NCBI RefSeq assembly: GCF_022539315.1
Contig: NC_066313.1
Location: 38,663,059-38,727,058 of the forward strand
Direction: 5' to 3'
DNA: 64,000 nt
DNA from: Serinus canaria
Lineage: Eukaryota > Chordata > Aves > Passeriformes > Fringillidae
This document shows positions 52,507-64,000 of this stretch, piece after piece (the first letter of the stretch is position 1; every line of letters starts with the position of its first letter). The notes below the pieces were generated by a model. It made no database searches. It saw only the letters and a list, made by a program, of their open reading frames with translations, and was not told where the DNA came from. Both the position numbers and the translations under genes were made by a program.

Positions 52507-55142
52507 ACTGCTGAGGTTTAACAAGACATGAAAAACAGAGGAGAAAAACAAAATTTACTGCATATATATCAGAGAGTGCATTTTGCAATTAGTGACCTTT
52601 TGTGCTGGATATATATGCTGGCCTGAGACTGCTTTTATAGACATATTCACTGCCACATCTACACTACAATTTATGTTTCAGTGACATCCATCTTTCATAT
52701 ATGTACCTATATATAGCATATCGATATGTTTTCTGCCACCCATTTAATTACGTAATTTCTATTAGAAATACTTGAATTTTTTTTCCCTAAAAAACAGGGG
52801 ATCATATTTTTTAAAAAACATGCTGAAAAAAAGCACTGGCAATAACAAGGTATTAACAATTTCCATTTATTTTTAACTTTTCACAATAACCAAAATATTT
52901 CTTTTTAATTTGTGGAATTGCTACATCCTGATTAGCATTTACATAAAATGTTGTTAAAAGAAATAGTTTAAAAGAAAAATAAAAAAATCTGAATGGAAGA
53001 ATTCAAAGTATCTAAATTAATTTAAATAATTCTAAACAGCAATATGGTAATGATTGCTTTTGAGTAACAGTTTTCACTGCTTCTGTCTTCTCTTATTTAA
53101 AAAGACAAGCTGATTGTTTTGTAAAACTAATAAATGAGCTAATAGGCAGTGAGGTTTCTGTTTGTAGTCCACATAATCCTGATTTTTTGTGTCCATTTCA
53201 GTGTCAGACCTTAGATTTCTTATGTAAATCAGGAAGACAGATCATGACCTTGTTCTTCAGAAAAGTTCTGGTGAAGAAGATATCATTTTTCTAGCTGACA
53301 CTTTTGCACAAATTACAGCATTCTTGGCTTTTCCTGCTCCAGAAATGCAACTTTTCAGACACTGCCTTCTCTGACAGCAGGTTGCCATTTTAATTTTCTC
53401 TCAAGTGTTACTGACTTTGCTTTCAGGAGCATCTAGAGGCAACTGGTCCGTTCTTTAATTTCTTTTTTCATGAACTTTATTCAAAGGAATAATTCTGGTG
53501 CCTTCATTTAGCTGCCCATTACAAAAGATGAAATTCATGCTGTTGATATGCAAAAGAACTCTAAATTCTATCCCCACTGTACGACACATTCATTAATGAA
53601 GCACTTCGGTGACAATCATCCAAGCATCCTTCAGCTCTTCCTTACTTATGTCAAAAGTAATTTTAGCACTATTATTTTAAATATGGGGCTTAAAGGCAGG
53701 CACAGATGGAAATGTGCTTTTTATTTTGAAGCCTTGAAACGAACAAGTTTTCATCGTTTGAGAAATGATACGGGACTGGTTTGTCCAAGCTGGCATGAAA
53801 AACTGTAAGTTCCTGCCCTCTTCAATGATCCCAAATCCTTGGCCACAGCGGAAAGCAAGAAAAGTGCAAGTGTCAGAAACACACTTCTTTTTTTCCCTTT
53901 ATTATTCTTTCTGGCATATAACCCTAGGTTGTCTTCTTGATTCTATATGAATAATTCTACTCAAACTCTTTCACACAGATTTTTAAATTTTAAACTGCGT
54001 ATTATGCACACACTCTACCTGACCCTCACACTTCAGCCATTTCCTCAGTGCATTTTTGTTTGTGCATTACACCAGAATTCTATTTTATTTTCCATATAAA
54101 AGTAAAATTCCATTGGTTTTCTGGCTCTAGTCAGAAAAAAAAATAGAATTTGTATTATGATAGTGCCAGCAGCCAATTTTGAGTGAGTAATCATATTTTA
54201 TTTCTCATTAAACAAATTACTAGATCTGGGGTATTGCAGTACTTGTAGATCACCAGAGTTTTCAATCTTTGCTCTTAAAATAAGGGCTGTATAGACTACC
54301 AAAAGGATTGCTTTGCTAAAAAAAACAAAAAAAAAAAGGTTTATACATCCCTTCATTTATACTATGGTTATTTTTAAACCAGATAGATCAACACATAGGT
54401 ATTTGAATCAAAAGCATCAATAAACAGTGCTGACAGACAGAATATTTTCTTACGACTCATTTGCTTGTTTTTCTGTATTTTTGAGAGACTATTTTATGCT
54501 TATGTTATTTCTGTACAATGGTAGCATACACATTAATATACCACTATTCTTTTTAGATTCTAGGTTATTTCATTTTGGCAAGGTCAAAACTATAGTTTTG
54601 TTTTGAAATATACTTAGTAATGATAATAATAAATTACCAATAATTATTTATTACTGAAGTACAAGGCAGTTTTGATAAACGAGTTGTTCATTTTGTCGTA
54701 TTTAATGTTGCCTTAATAATTCTATATTTGACTTTGTTTGGAAGGGATTTTTAGTTCAGTTGTAAAAAATCATCCCATACATAGTAGGGCTTGCAAGAAC
54801 TCAGCTGAAAGTCCTTTTAAAAATCTTGCTTTCTAAATGAAACAAAATAAAAAGAAGATGAAGCTACATATATTTAAGTCATACTAATTTATGAAATTTA
54901 TGACTTTTAATATAAGAAACATTCAAAAATTTTCTACTGAAGCAATGAACTCTGAATCAATTCAAATTAATAAACGTCTCAAAGTTTTAAATCCATTAAA
55001 TATAGTATTTTAGTTACCTTTTGTGCCTGTTTTCCTTTTGCCAGAGCTTTCTAATTTTTCAAATTGATCTTCAAGCTTTTATTAGAAATGCTATTATTTG
55101 TTTCATGTCACTATCAATATTTTCATTGCAGACTCTATACCT

Positions 55143-55295
55143 GTTGTGGATGCACCATCCTGGAAGTGTTTAAGATGAGGCTGGATGGGGCTCTGAACAA
55201 CCTGGTCTAGAGGAAGGTGTCCCTGCCCATGTCAGTGGGGCTGGAACTCAATAATCTTTGTTTCCTTCCAAATCAAACCATTCTATTAATCTATG
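55143..55295 (+). mobile_element. CR1 LINE 3' end, plus strand
   Basis: A 5'-truncated CR1 tail of about 150 bp. It shows the familiar order GTGGATGCACCATCCTGGAA, AGGCTGGATGGGGCTCTGA, ACAACCTGGTCTAGAGGAAG, GTGTCCCTGCCCATG and CCTTCCAAATCAAACC. It ends in an octamer-like ATTCTATTAATCTATG. It is a different CR1 tail type from the one at 14.1 kb. It is non-coding. Confidence 0.92.
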
Positions 55296-58200
55296 TAGAG
55301 AGAGCTTACTAAATATTTTTCAATATGCAGAAATAAAGGCAAAGTGTTTGGATAAGTGAGTATAATACCTAAGCAAAGATCAGAGCGGCCAAATAAAAAA
55401 TCTTTATGGTTTGGTGAAAAGCATTTGACTGTAACTGTGGAGAACTGCATGAAGTTTCTGAAGAAGCTATTTTTTGCTGGTGTGGCTCAATAAGCCAATG
55501 ACGCAGGGTAATGGCTGTGAAGCAGTTTTCTAGGTATCACAAACATTTTTGCAGGTACAAAAGTATAGGCATTGCAAGAGCACATTTTAAAGGGCTGTTT
55601 CACTGAGATCTGGAAAATAATGTAATAATGTGAAGAGAATAATTTCAGAAAAGGAGATTAAAGGCACCCAGGAATGAATCTTTGGTCAGACGTTTCACAG
55701 TACCTGATTCCTTTTTTTTTTTTCTCCATCTGCCACATATTTTTTGAGATTTTTGGAGAAATAAGAAGTTGATAAATTGTAATTTTATAATGAGTCACAG
55801 ATTCAGGTTGCACACTTCTCTATCTAGCACACGCAGTTATCCATCTGGTCTCTACACACAGGGGAATAGAAGATTCCAGCATTGCACCACAGTTCCCTAA
55901 CTTAAAGGGACTGATTTTAACCCTCTCTGCTCTTCAAAGCTGCAAAATATGACTTTTTACTTTCAGACCACCAGTTAAAAACATCAGCCAAGTCTTTCCC
56001 ATATTTCTCCTTGGCTTCTGTCCTCTAGTTGGATTATCTTGGCAAATCCAGTATTAACTACTGGTTTTGAATGTTTCCAAACAGGTCTTCTAAGATTCTC
56101 CCCCCAGACCTGGCAGAAGGCATTTCCTGTTACAAACTGTCAAGAGAACCAGACAAGGTGTTCCTGTAACCAGACCCATTCCCAGTAATCTAGTGTCAAA
56201 AAAGGTCTCATGAGGATTTCTATTCTGGGACCAGTCTCTAATCTAACCTGAGTCTTCTTGTTATCAGCATGAATCCACATTTTGCTCCATCCCTGGTGCT
56301 GTGCTAAAGAGTAGCAGAGCTAATGTGCTGGTGATACTCAAAATTAGTCTCTGTTAACTGCCCTACACTGAAACCCAGGGGCTTCGACACGAGTGAGCAG
56401 CCAAGGCAGCAAGCAGCAGATGAGTATTAGTGGACATAATCCTGGGAACAGAGCATGCTTCACTGGTGGATATATATATACATGCATACATGCATGCAAA
56501 ATAAAAAAGAACAACATCTGTGACATAAATCAGGCTTCATTGTTTTCAGAGCCAAGTATGGCAGTTCTGTTGTCAATGTATTTGGGATATGTCAGCAGAT
56601 CTGTGCTTTTTTCCCAGAGAAAAAGTTGTCTTTTCCTTGGACAACTGTATGAAGCTTCTCAAGGAGTGAGTGCCTCTTCGTTAAGGATTCTGATTCAGCC
56701 CTGGAAGTTGCTTAGTTATTGTCTCTTGGAAAATTTTAAGCTACTTATACTTTTCCATGGGCACTAAACTGTCCTTTCCTCCTCTCAAAATAATGGTGGC
56801 ACACAGAAACACCTTTGATTTAAAAGGTAACCTGTCATTAAATAAAACAAGTCATTCTAGGTGCTATACACCCAATTCATTGTTGGAACTTGGGTTGAAA
56901 TATTTAGTCGTTTTCCTACATATAGTAGAATTTCTGTGGGAACAAGGCATGCTAATAAATTGACATTTTCAAGCCTCAAGCTAATTCATAGTGTAGAAGT
57001 CCACAGATAGTAATTTGCCTCTACCATCAAAACCAAGGTTTAGCATGACATTCTATTTTTTATCTACAGATCACAGAGATATGAATGGTTTTCTCTTTTT
57101 AAAACAGAGAAACCATGCCATCAAGTATTAATCTGGTTTCATTATTTGCCCACAATGAAACAGCATGACAGATACAAAAATTGATATAGAAATACCTGGT
57201 TTTAAGTTCCATAGGACAAAAAATCATGTTACTCCATGTCCCTTCACACCAGTTCTCTCTCCTGGAAAAATATGTTATTAATCCTATCAGATGTCAGATC
57301 TGGAAGCTGTGTAAGCTACTTTTACATTTTACTGATAACAGAATACTTGCAAGAAGGAAATAAACACTCTCTGCAGAACATTTGTCAATATTATAAATAG
57401 GGATGTCCTTTCCCCTCAAGATAAGCTTGTGATGAGAGAAAGGAACCTTTTTAAATGCAGATATGACATCTTCAAGTTGAGTTTGTTTATATGACAAAAA
57501 AAAAAAATCCAGGATTCACTTTCTTTTCTTTTTCTTTGATAGCACATATTTTTATATCAAATAAATAATTCTAAGACTTTCATCAACTTCAAGTTCATTT
57601 TCAGCTCATGCTGAATAAGTATTTATGTTATAAGGTGCTAGAGCCAGACTGGATTCTGTTCCTGATTTTCAGGCTGGATTTATTTCTCTTTTCTTCTCAG
57701 TGCACTTAAATAGACTTGTTCTTAAATAGACTTTGTAATACTGGTACAGGTTTTGCCACTCTTGATAGCAATGTAATAAAGATTCTTCAGTAAATCTCAA
57801 GTAGCATTCCCAGGCCTCATTTTGCCTCACTCTAAATCTAAAATTTAAATTTGATTGCTTTTAGTGTATGGCATAATGGAAGTGGGAGAAAAACCTACCA
57901 AACTAAGTTCCCGTCAGTAGAACGTCATTCTTGAAGAATATTACCAATCCCTTTTCTTTCTCTCTCAGAAACCTTGAAGAAAATTTATAAATGTTACTAA
58001 AAACTGGATTCAGTAACTTGTGCAGCTTTGCAGCTTTACTGTAGGTTTAAAGATGGAGGAGTTTTTTTTTTTTATGATTACAAAGGTACCATCCAGAAAC
58101 ATATGTGTAGACTTTCTCTCTGTGTCAGAGTCTGAGAGGATCAGAAAGAAAAAAATCTAGCATTTCTCAGTAGTAGGTCACCAGTTACCACTGTTACATT

Positions 58201-61200
58201 TCTCTTAAGGATTTGCCACAAAGAAATAAATGTATATGGTCCTATGGACAAGAGTCTTAAATGCAGCAGTTCTAGACATCAACACACTCATTGTCTTTAA
58301 ACTCTGTGTCTGATCAGCAGGTTCAAAGCCATCCTGCACTCTTCAGACGTGCTAGATTTGTATTTACGTTTGCATCCTCATTGATGGTATGTCATGATTT
58401 TTGGAATTTTTGGACTGATTTTAACTAGTCTTCCTGATCTGGATCTGCACAGATACACTGGTCATATCTGTACAGCAGAGTCAGGACATCCTAGATCAAC
58501 GTGCTAGCTAAATGAAATCTGCCTGGGAAAAATTTAGAAGAGATAAAAAAATGACACAAAATTTCAGTTATTTTATAACACAAGGCAAATAAACACAGTT
58601 CTATTGCAGTATTGTGGCCCTGAAGATCTGTATGAACACCTGCCAAATACGTGTCATCTTTTCAAAGAAATTTTCTGCTTCAAAGTACCATCTCTTAAAA
58701 TCATGGATTCTTCAGGTATTATCCCCTTTAGTAAAAGAGCAGGTATCATATAGGTCTTTTACTTTTCAAGTTGTTACAGATTCCTCTGCTCAAAAGCCTT
58801 GATCAAGTCACCAGCTGGTAATAATTTACCTGTTATGTCTTTAATATTTTTTTAGAAGAATGTCCACTTCAGAATGTCCCCAGTGACACATTGAGGTAGG
58901 GTGTGATACAGAGACTAGAAAAAATGGTTACTGGATAGTTGAGGAAAAACCAGAGCTTATTTCCATCATTTTTAACAACATGATGGCTCAATACCTCCCC
59001 AATCCCACTATATAAATACCATAAACAATCCTATGATGACAAGAATATAATATGAAGATTTGCCATGAGGACAGCGCTGAATACATAGAAAGAGATGTTC
59101 ATTTATTTCATATTAAATTTTGACCTGTGCTATTGCAATTTCATCAAGAGTAAACACCATTACCTAACTTTTAAATGCAAACCCAAAAAGTTGTGGAATA
59201 GCTTTTCCACTTTCCTCTCAACTTGTCAAACCAATACCTTTGCCTTATGTGGTCTAGATTGATTACATCTTCATCAGGTGACTCATTTGTTCATGACTTA
59301 CTCAAATTTAGGAATTTCGAAAAAAAATTAAATAATGAAAACTGTTGGTTATATCCCCTAACTTAGGGTATTGGACAGCTACATTATCTAAATTTAGCTG
59401 TTGAATAGTTAAGTGCGAAGATTGAGACATCCCTTTAGCCTCTGATCAACCAGCAAAGAGGAGCTCTGGAGTATAACTCACTGCAAATAATGAACCATTA
59501 CAGAAAATGAATCATCTTTATACATGGCCCTATTTTCGATGCTAGAGATACTCTAACATGCCATAATTTAAAGTGTGAAGAAAATGCTGTGGAGCTGGAT
59601 ATGCAGCCAAGCAGGCACTGTCCTTGCTCTGTGCCATAAAGAACAAACTAATAGTGGTGGTAAGTTGTGGCATGTCCACAGGAATACATGACACTCATAT
59701 ATGCAATAGACATTTTTAGCACAGTCATGGGCATCTGTTGAAGAGACTTACAGATCTGGACTTGTTCCTGCACACTGGCTTCAAGATCATCATCATTTGC
59801 TTCTATTCTCTTTTAATTTTTAAATCACCATACTCATGGCTGCTGTATTTCATGCATTTCAGTACTAACTATATTTTAAAAACCAAATGAAAGGAAAAGT
59901 GGTTATTGTGTCTCATAAAACTCTGAACAGATTTCTGTGGGATATTCCAAAGGTAGATGTCCATGGCTACTGAATAGGCATGGATAGGCATTACTGAAAA
60001 CGATCTGACAGAGAGAATTTCACTATAATCCTCAACATTTTAGCCCTCATAATCATCCTATAATAATTAAAATAATTTAATACAGTTGCAAGACAGGAAG
60101 GTGTAAGAAAAAAAAGGTTTTTTTCTAGTTCCCATAGGCATGCAGAGGTTTTCAAGACACATTATGATGTGGACCTGTGGGTTCGAAGACACAGCTCAGA
60201 ACAGTGATGCATGGTAAAGAGAAATCATGCAGAGTAGAATTGAAATTACCAGAGTAGATAAAATATTTCAAAATATCACATCAATCTGTACCAACCAAGT
60301 GCAGAAAAAGTAATCTATGCATTTCTATTTAAAATATTCTTGAAATCCTAGGAGCTCAGATCCAAAGAAAGGGTATTTTAAATTTCAGACATTACTCCTG
60401 TTTCTACCTCTTCCCTTTCCCAAAATAAACATGTACTTTAGGCACATCATAAAATTATTTCACATCTGAAATTCACAGGAAGAAGAGCTTCCAAAAGTTT
60501 TTAAAACGTATTTATTTCTATGTTTTATTGAAACTTGTGAAGAATTCCAAGTAATTCAACAGCACTCATCCCAAATAATACACTGCTGAAAACCAACTCA
60601 CAATGTCTTGTAAATGCAAAGGTAAAATTATGACACGTATTTTCTTCAAATTCAAAGTGTACAAGCCTTTAGTAATGTCTATCACAGTCACCAGGGACCA
60701 CTTAGGCTTTTTATTTCAATCTAGAATAATGACAAGTATGATGATGGCATTTCTGAAATCAAGTAGGGTTTTTCTTGGTGGTACTAAGATTTACCAGTAA
60801 TATTCAGATGATTTTTTTTTTCCAAAAGTGAATAGAAATCTTGTCTTTGAACTCAACTGAAGCTCAAATCAATTTATTTACAGGAGTTGAATGTGGATGT
60901 TGTTACCAAAAGCAACGAAACTCTATTCCCATAAATATCTGCTAAGACCAAAAGAGAAATGGATTATATTGGTTACAAGATTCAGTAATTAAGCATATTA
61001 CATTAAACTCATATTAATGCTAGAAATAATTCTTCAGTTACTCTTTTTCAAAAAGCTGAGGATCATCTGAAAGATTAAAAATGTGCATATGTTAGTTAGC
61101 TTTTATGGTGGACTCTAGGAGTTTTCTAGAACAGTCACACAATTTTATTCTTTCACATTATCACTCATATGTTTCATTTCATTCTCACAGAAGTCACAGA

Positions 61201-64000
61201 GGAGAAATAGGTATAGATATATTTTTATTTCAGATGTAAAATTCATGTCACTTGTGAGTTATGCAAGGAAAATAAACTTCATTAAACAGAACTACAAGTT
61301 GTCTGCAAATACTGATTTGCAATATGGGAGTACTTTCCTTTGAAATCATTAAATCTGCACAGCTAAAGTAATTTTATCTCCTTGAAAAATTCCACTTACT
61401 ACCTCATACTGATGAAGAAATAACTGAGTTGTTTTAAAATATGTTTCCTAATGACCCAGACAATCAATTTCCTCTGTGTTTGCCATGTTATACACATTCA
61501 CTTGCTGCAGGAAAGACAAAAGCAAATTTCAAAAAATTTGTTTAAAGCAATTTAATGGAAACTTTCCAAATATATGAATTTCAGAATAATCTCATAGCAG
61601 CTAAATGAGACAATTTTCATGGTTTATAAGCTCTTGACTTTTTCTCAGAAATATACACCACCAAAAAAAAATCCTTTTACTAATGCTATTCAGCAGAACC
61701 CATTTTCCTCCATGGCAATAGAGAAGAAGCATTTTTGTCACTGATTTTACTGGAAGCAAGGCTGAAGGCCAAATAACTATCAAAAGGCAGCAAGCACGAC
61801 ACCCTTAAGGTCCTGAACAAAGTGTATCTGCACACTCATTTCAGTCATGCAGCAGCAGTTGCTGAGTCCTATTCCACTGTACCAACATAAAGAATTCCTA
61901 TTCCTACTGTGGACTTGGGTTGTGATAAATAATGATCAGTTAAACTCTTATCTGTCCATGGGAGATGTTTTGCAGCCAGAAATCATGACACAATTATATT
62001 TCATGTAAAAAAAGGACAAGCATACAGAAGTCAGCTTTTTAAGCTGAATGTAAAACAGAAGACTTGCACAATCTCTACAAGTCACTCAAGAAAGAGTCTA
62101 AATTTGAATATCAGAATGAAGTGTGCAATAAGAAATTAAATATGGGAGCTAAAGGGAGAAAAAGAAACTAAGATTGTTATCTGTACTACATATGATATAT
62201 ACATACAGGTATTAAGTATAGCAAATAAAATGTGTAGTTAAATATGTGAAAGGAATAACAACAGGTGGGACTAAGACAGAAAGTTTTATTAAGCCATCAG
62301 AAAAAAATACCATGTTTATCCTTCATATTTAAAATTTAAGATGCTGAAGTACTTGAATCAGATAGGAATGGGAAGTTCTTTTGGTCTTCTAACCGAAAAG
62401 TATGTAAAATATCTTCTTATAGGAAACAAACTTTATAAATCAGAACCATACAAATGTGGAAGACCCCTCAAACCAAACCCATAAGACACCAAAATTTGAA
62501 ATCAGTAATCAGTCATTAAGAAATTATTTAAGATTAAAAATGAGAAAGCTACAAAATTTCTATGGTAATAGAGGGGAAAAAGAAAAAAGAAGTCTTATGA
62601 TCCACATCTATCACATGATCCAGAAACATTTATAGAAAGAAAAATATGTACATAACTGGAGTGCTGGAGAGAAAAGAGACTAGCCTGTTTTGTCTAGCAA
62701 GGAGAAACAAAAACTATTCCTTAGAGGTGTTTCTTCTGTAGGGACAGTGTTAAATGATCATTTTGCAATAATAACAAGATATTACAGGAACCACATGCCA
62801 GAGATGAGTACATACACACCCACAATAAAGTTCATTTTGTCAGGTTAATTAATCAGCACAGCAAACTGATAAGGGAAATAATTCTATTCTCTTTCCAGTA
62901 TATTAAAATGAATTCCATATGGGCCTATGTGTTGGTTTTGTAAGGAAATGACATTAATAGGCTCAATAAAACTCAGTGATATGTGGCACTCTGGAGTTAA
63001 AATTAGACAAATCTTCTGATAATCAGGCACAAGTTTGGGAATTGTCTTATTCTCTATAAAGTATTAGAATTTGAAGCATCTTGTCTGCAAGTTTGAGTAA
63101 AACTGCAGTAATTCACATTACTGCATGTGATTCTAACTGCTTGAAGAATAACCAGAACTTGCTTGTCACATGCTTACATTTTGTGTCTCAAACTGGATAC
63201 CCTGAAATACTTAGAGAAAGATGATATTCTTAATGATACTTCATATATTTATAGCAAGTGAAACTCAGCAAATCATGACAGCAATTCATAGCAGTTCTGA
63301 ATTTAAACTAAATAAATTTGAACTATTATGAAGCACTTTTCCTCATCTAAAGTGCCACAAGGACCTGTGTTAATACCTAACTTAGACTTGAAATAAAGAC
63401 AAAATATGTTTTTCAAAAAGTTCCATTTTCTGTTAAGGTGTCCTCCAAGCTTCTTTTGGAGTACCTGAAGCAGTTCAGTTTTCAGCTCACAATCAAATAT
63501 TTTTTTATTGACAGTTCTATTTTTTCTTCTTTTTCCCTCTTAAATACCTGCCATACTTAGAAAAAAATGATTGTACCATAAGGCCCACTGGGTGCACAAT
63601 GGCTGATAAGTTTTTGAGCTAAAACAAAACTTTTATGAGTACAAACACTATTTAAGGCTTTTTTTTTTTCCCCAAGCATGAATGTAAATGACCCAGGGTC
63701 CTCACAGACCTCTGTGGAACATCAAGTTGCAGTGAAAAACCATTCTGCTGCCACAACCAAAAGTGTACTGCTGTGAGACAGGAAAAGCAGTTCCATTAAT
63801 ATGTCTTATCACACAACCAATTTTGCAATTTGAAGAATATTGTAAGAAAAATGTCTCCATAGCTGTGGTCACTTAAATTTACCCAAAAAAGAAATTCCCC
63901 ACCTAGACAGATCTTTTCATTGATTGACCTGAACTGCAGTTTCATTGCAGGAAAATTGGGATGTTTTGGAATTTGCTAAGTTGATTCAAGTTTTGAAGTT

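Larger units (their letters stand above)
49327..64000 (+). other. CNTN5: CNTN5 intron after the Ig2-Ig3 linker exon (5' part, at least 14.7 kb)
   Basis: This phase-2 intron starts with GTAAGT and runs past the end of the window. I looked for the rest of Ig3 (a W-containing strand and a YEC-type motif in any frame) and did not find it. The intron contains a CR1 3' end near 55.2 kb, short T and A runs (for example near 54320, 55712, 58062 and 63659), a short hairpin at 52482-52506 and a possible conserved non-coding stretch at 51.6-52.6 kb. The remainder is AT-rich and I see nothing further in it. Confidence 0.82.

Noticed and set aside
56393..56767. 124-codon plus-strand open frame
   Set aside because: It runs through a TATATA/ATGCATAC low-complexity segment and shows no family motif.

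Overview
This is intronic DNA from a vertebrate nuclear genome, almost certainly a bird. It is AT-rich and has no bacterial gene organisation. Its interspersed repeats are of the avian kind: several CR1 LINE fragments ending in the CR1 3' octamer, a complete solo LTR of class II (ERVK-like) type with a 6-bp target duplication, and a 3'-truncated LTR of a family common in birds. Simple repeats and A/T tracts make up much of the rest.

The only protein-coding gene I can support is one plus-strand gene of the contactin family. It is represented by three internal exons, at 12393-12488, 34312-34515 and 49224-49326. Spliced in order they stay open, with matching intron phases (1, 1, 1, 2). They encode the end of the Ig1-Ig2 linker, all of Ig2 and the start of Ig3. 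The wording of the protein (for example [37 protein letters not shown] and [12 protein letters not shown]) fits contactin-5 (CNTN5, NB-2) better than CNTN3, CNTN4 or CNTN6. The gene is therefore a GPI-anchored neuronal cell-adhesion molecule. Its 5' exons, including the start codon, lie left of the window. The rest of Ig3, Ig4-6, the fibronectin repeats and the GPI signal lie to the right.

Layout: 1-12392 is the end of an upstream intron, with a GA-rich, CpG-rich block near 3 kb, an avian LTR at 6.4-6.9 kb and a long (TA)n tract just before the exon. 12489-34311 is a 21.8-kb intron with a CR1 3' end at 14.1 kb, a minus-strand CR1 at 25.3-25.8 kb and the solo LTR at 29.8-30.5 kb. 34516-49223 is a 14.7-kb intron with a deleted CR1 copy close to the exon and several short tandem and inverted repeats. 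49327-64000 is the beginning of the next intron, with a CR1 3' end at 55.2 kb and a repeat-poor stretch at 51.6-52.6 kb that may be a conserved non-coding element.

I saw no second gene, tRNA, rRNA, CRISPR array or novel system. The most unusual stretch is the GA/CpG-rich block at 3.0-3.5 kb. Its edges are clean pentamer repeats and its middle looks scrambled, so it is either an unusual minisatellite or an assembly consensus problem. Family names for the repeats and the CNTN5 assignment rest on recall of known sequences, not on a database search.
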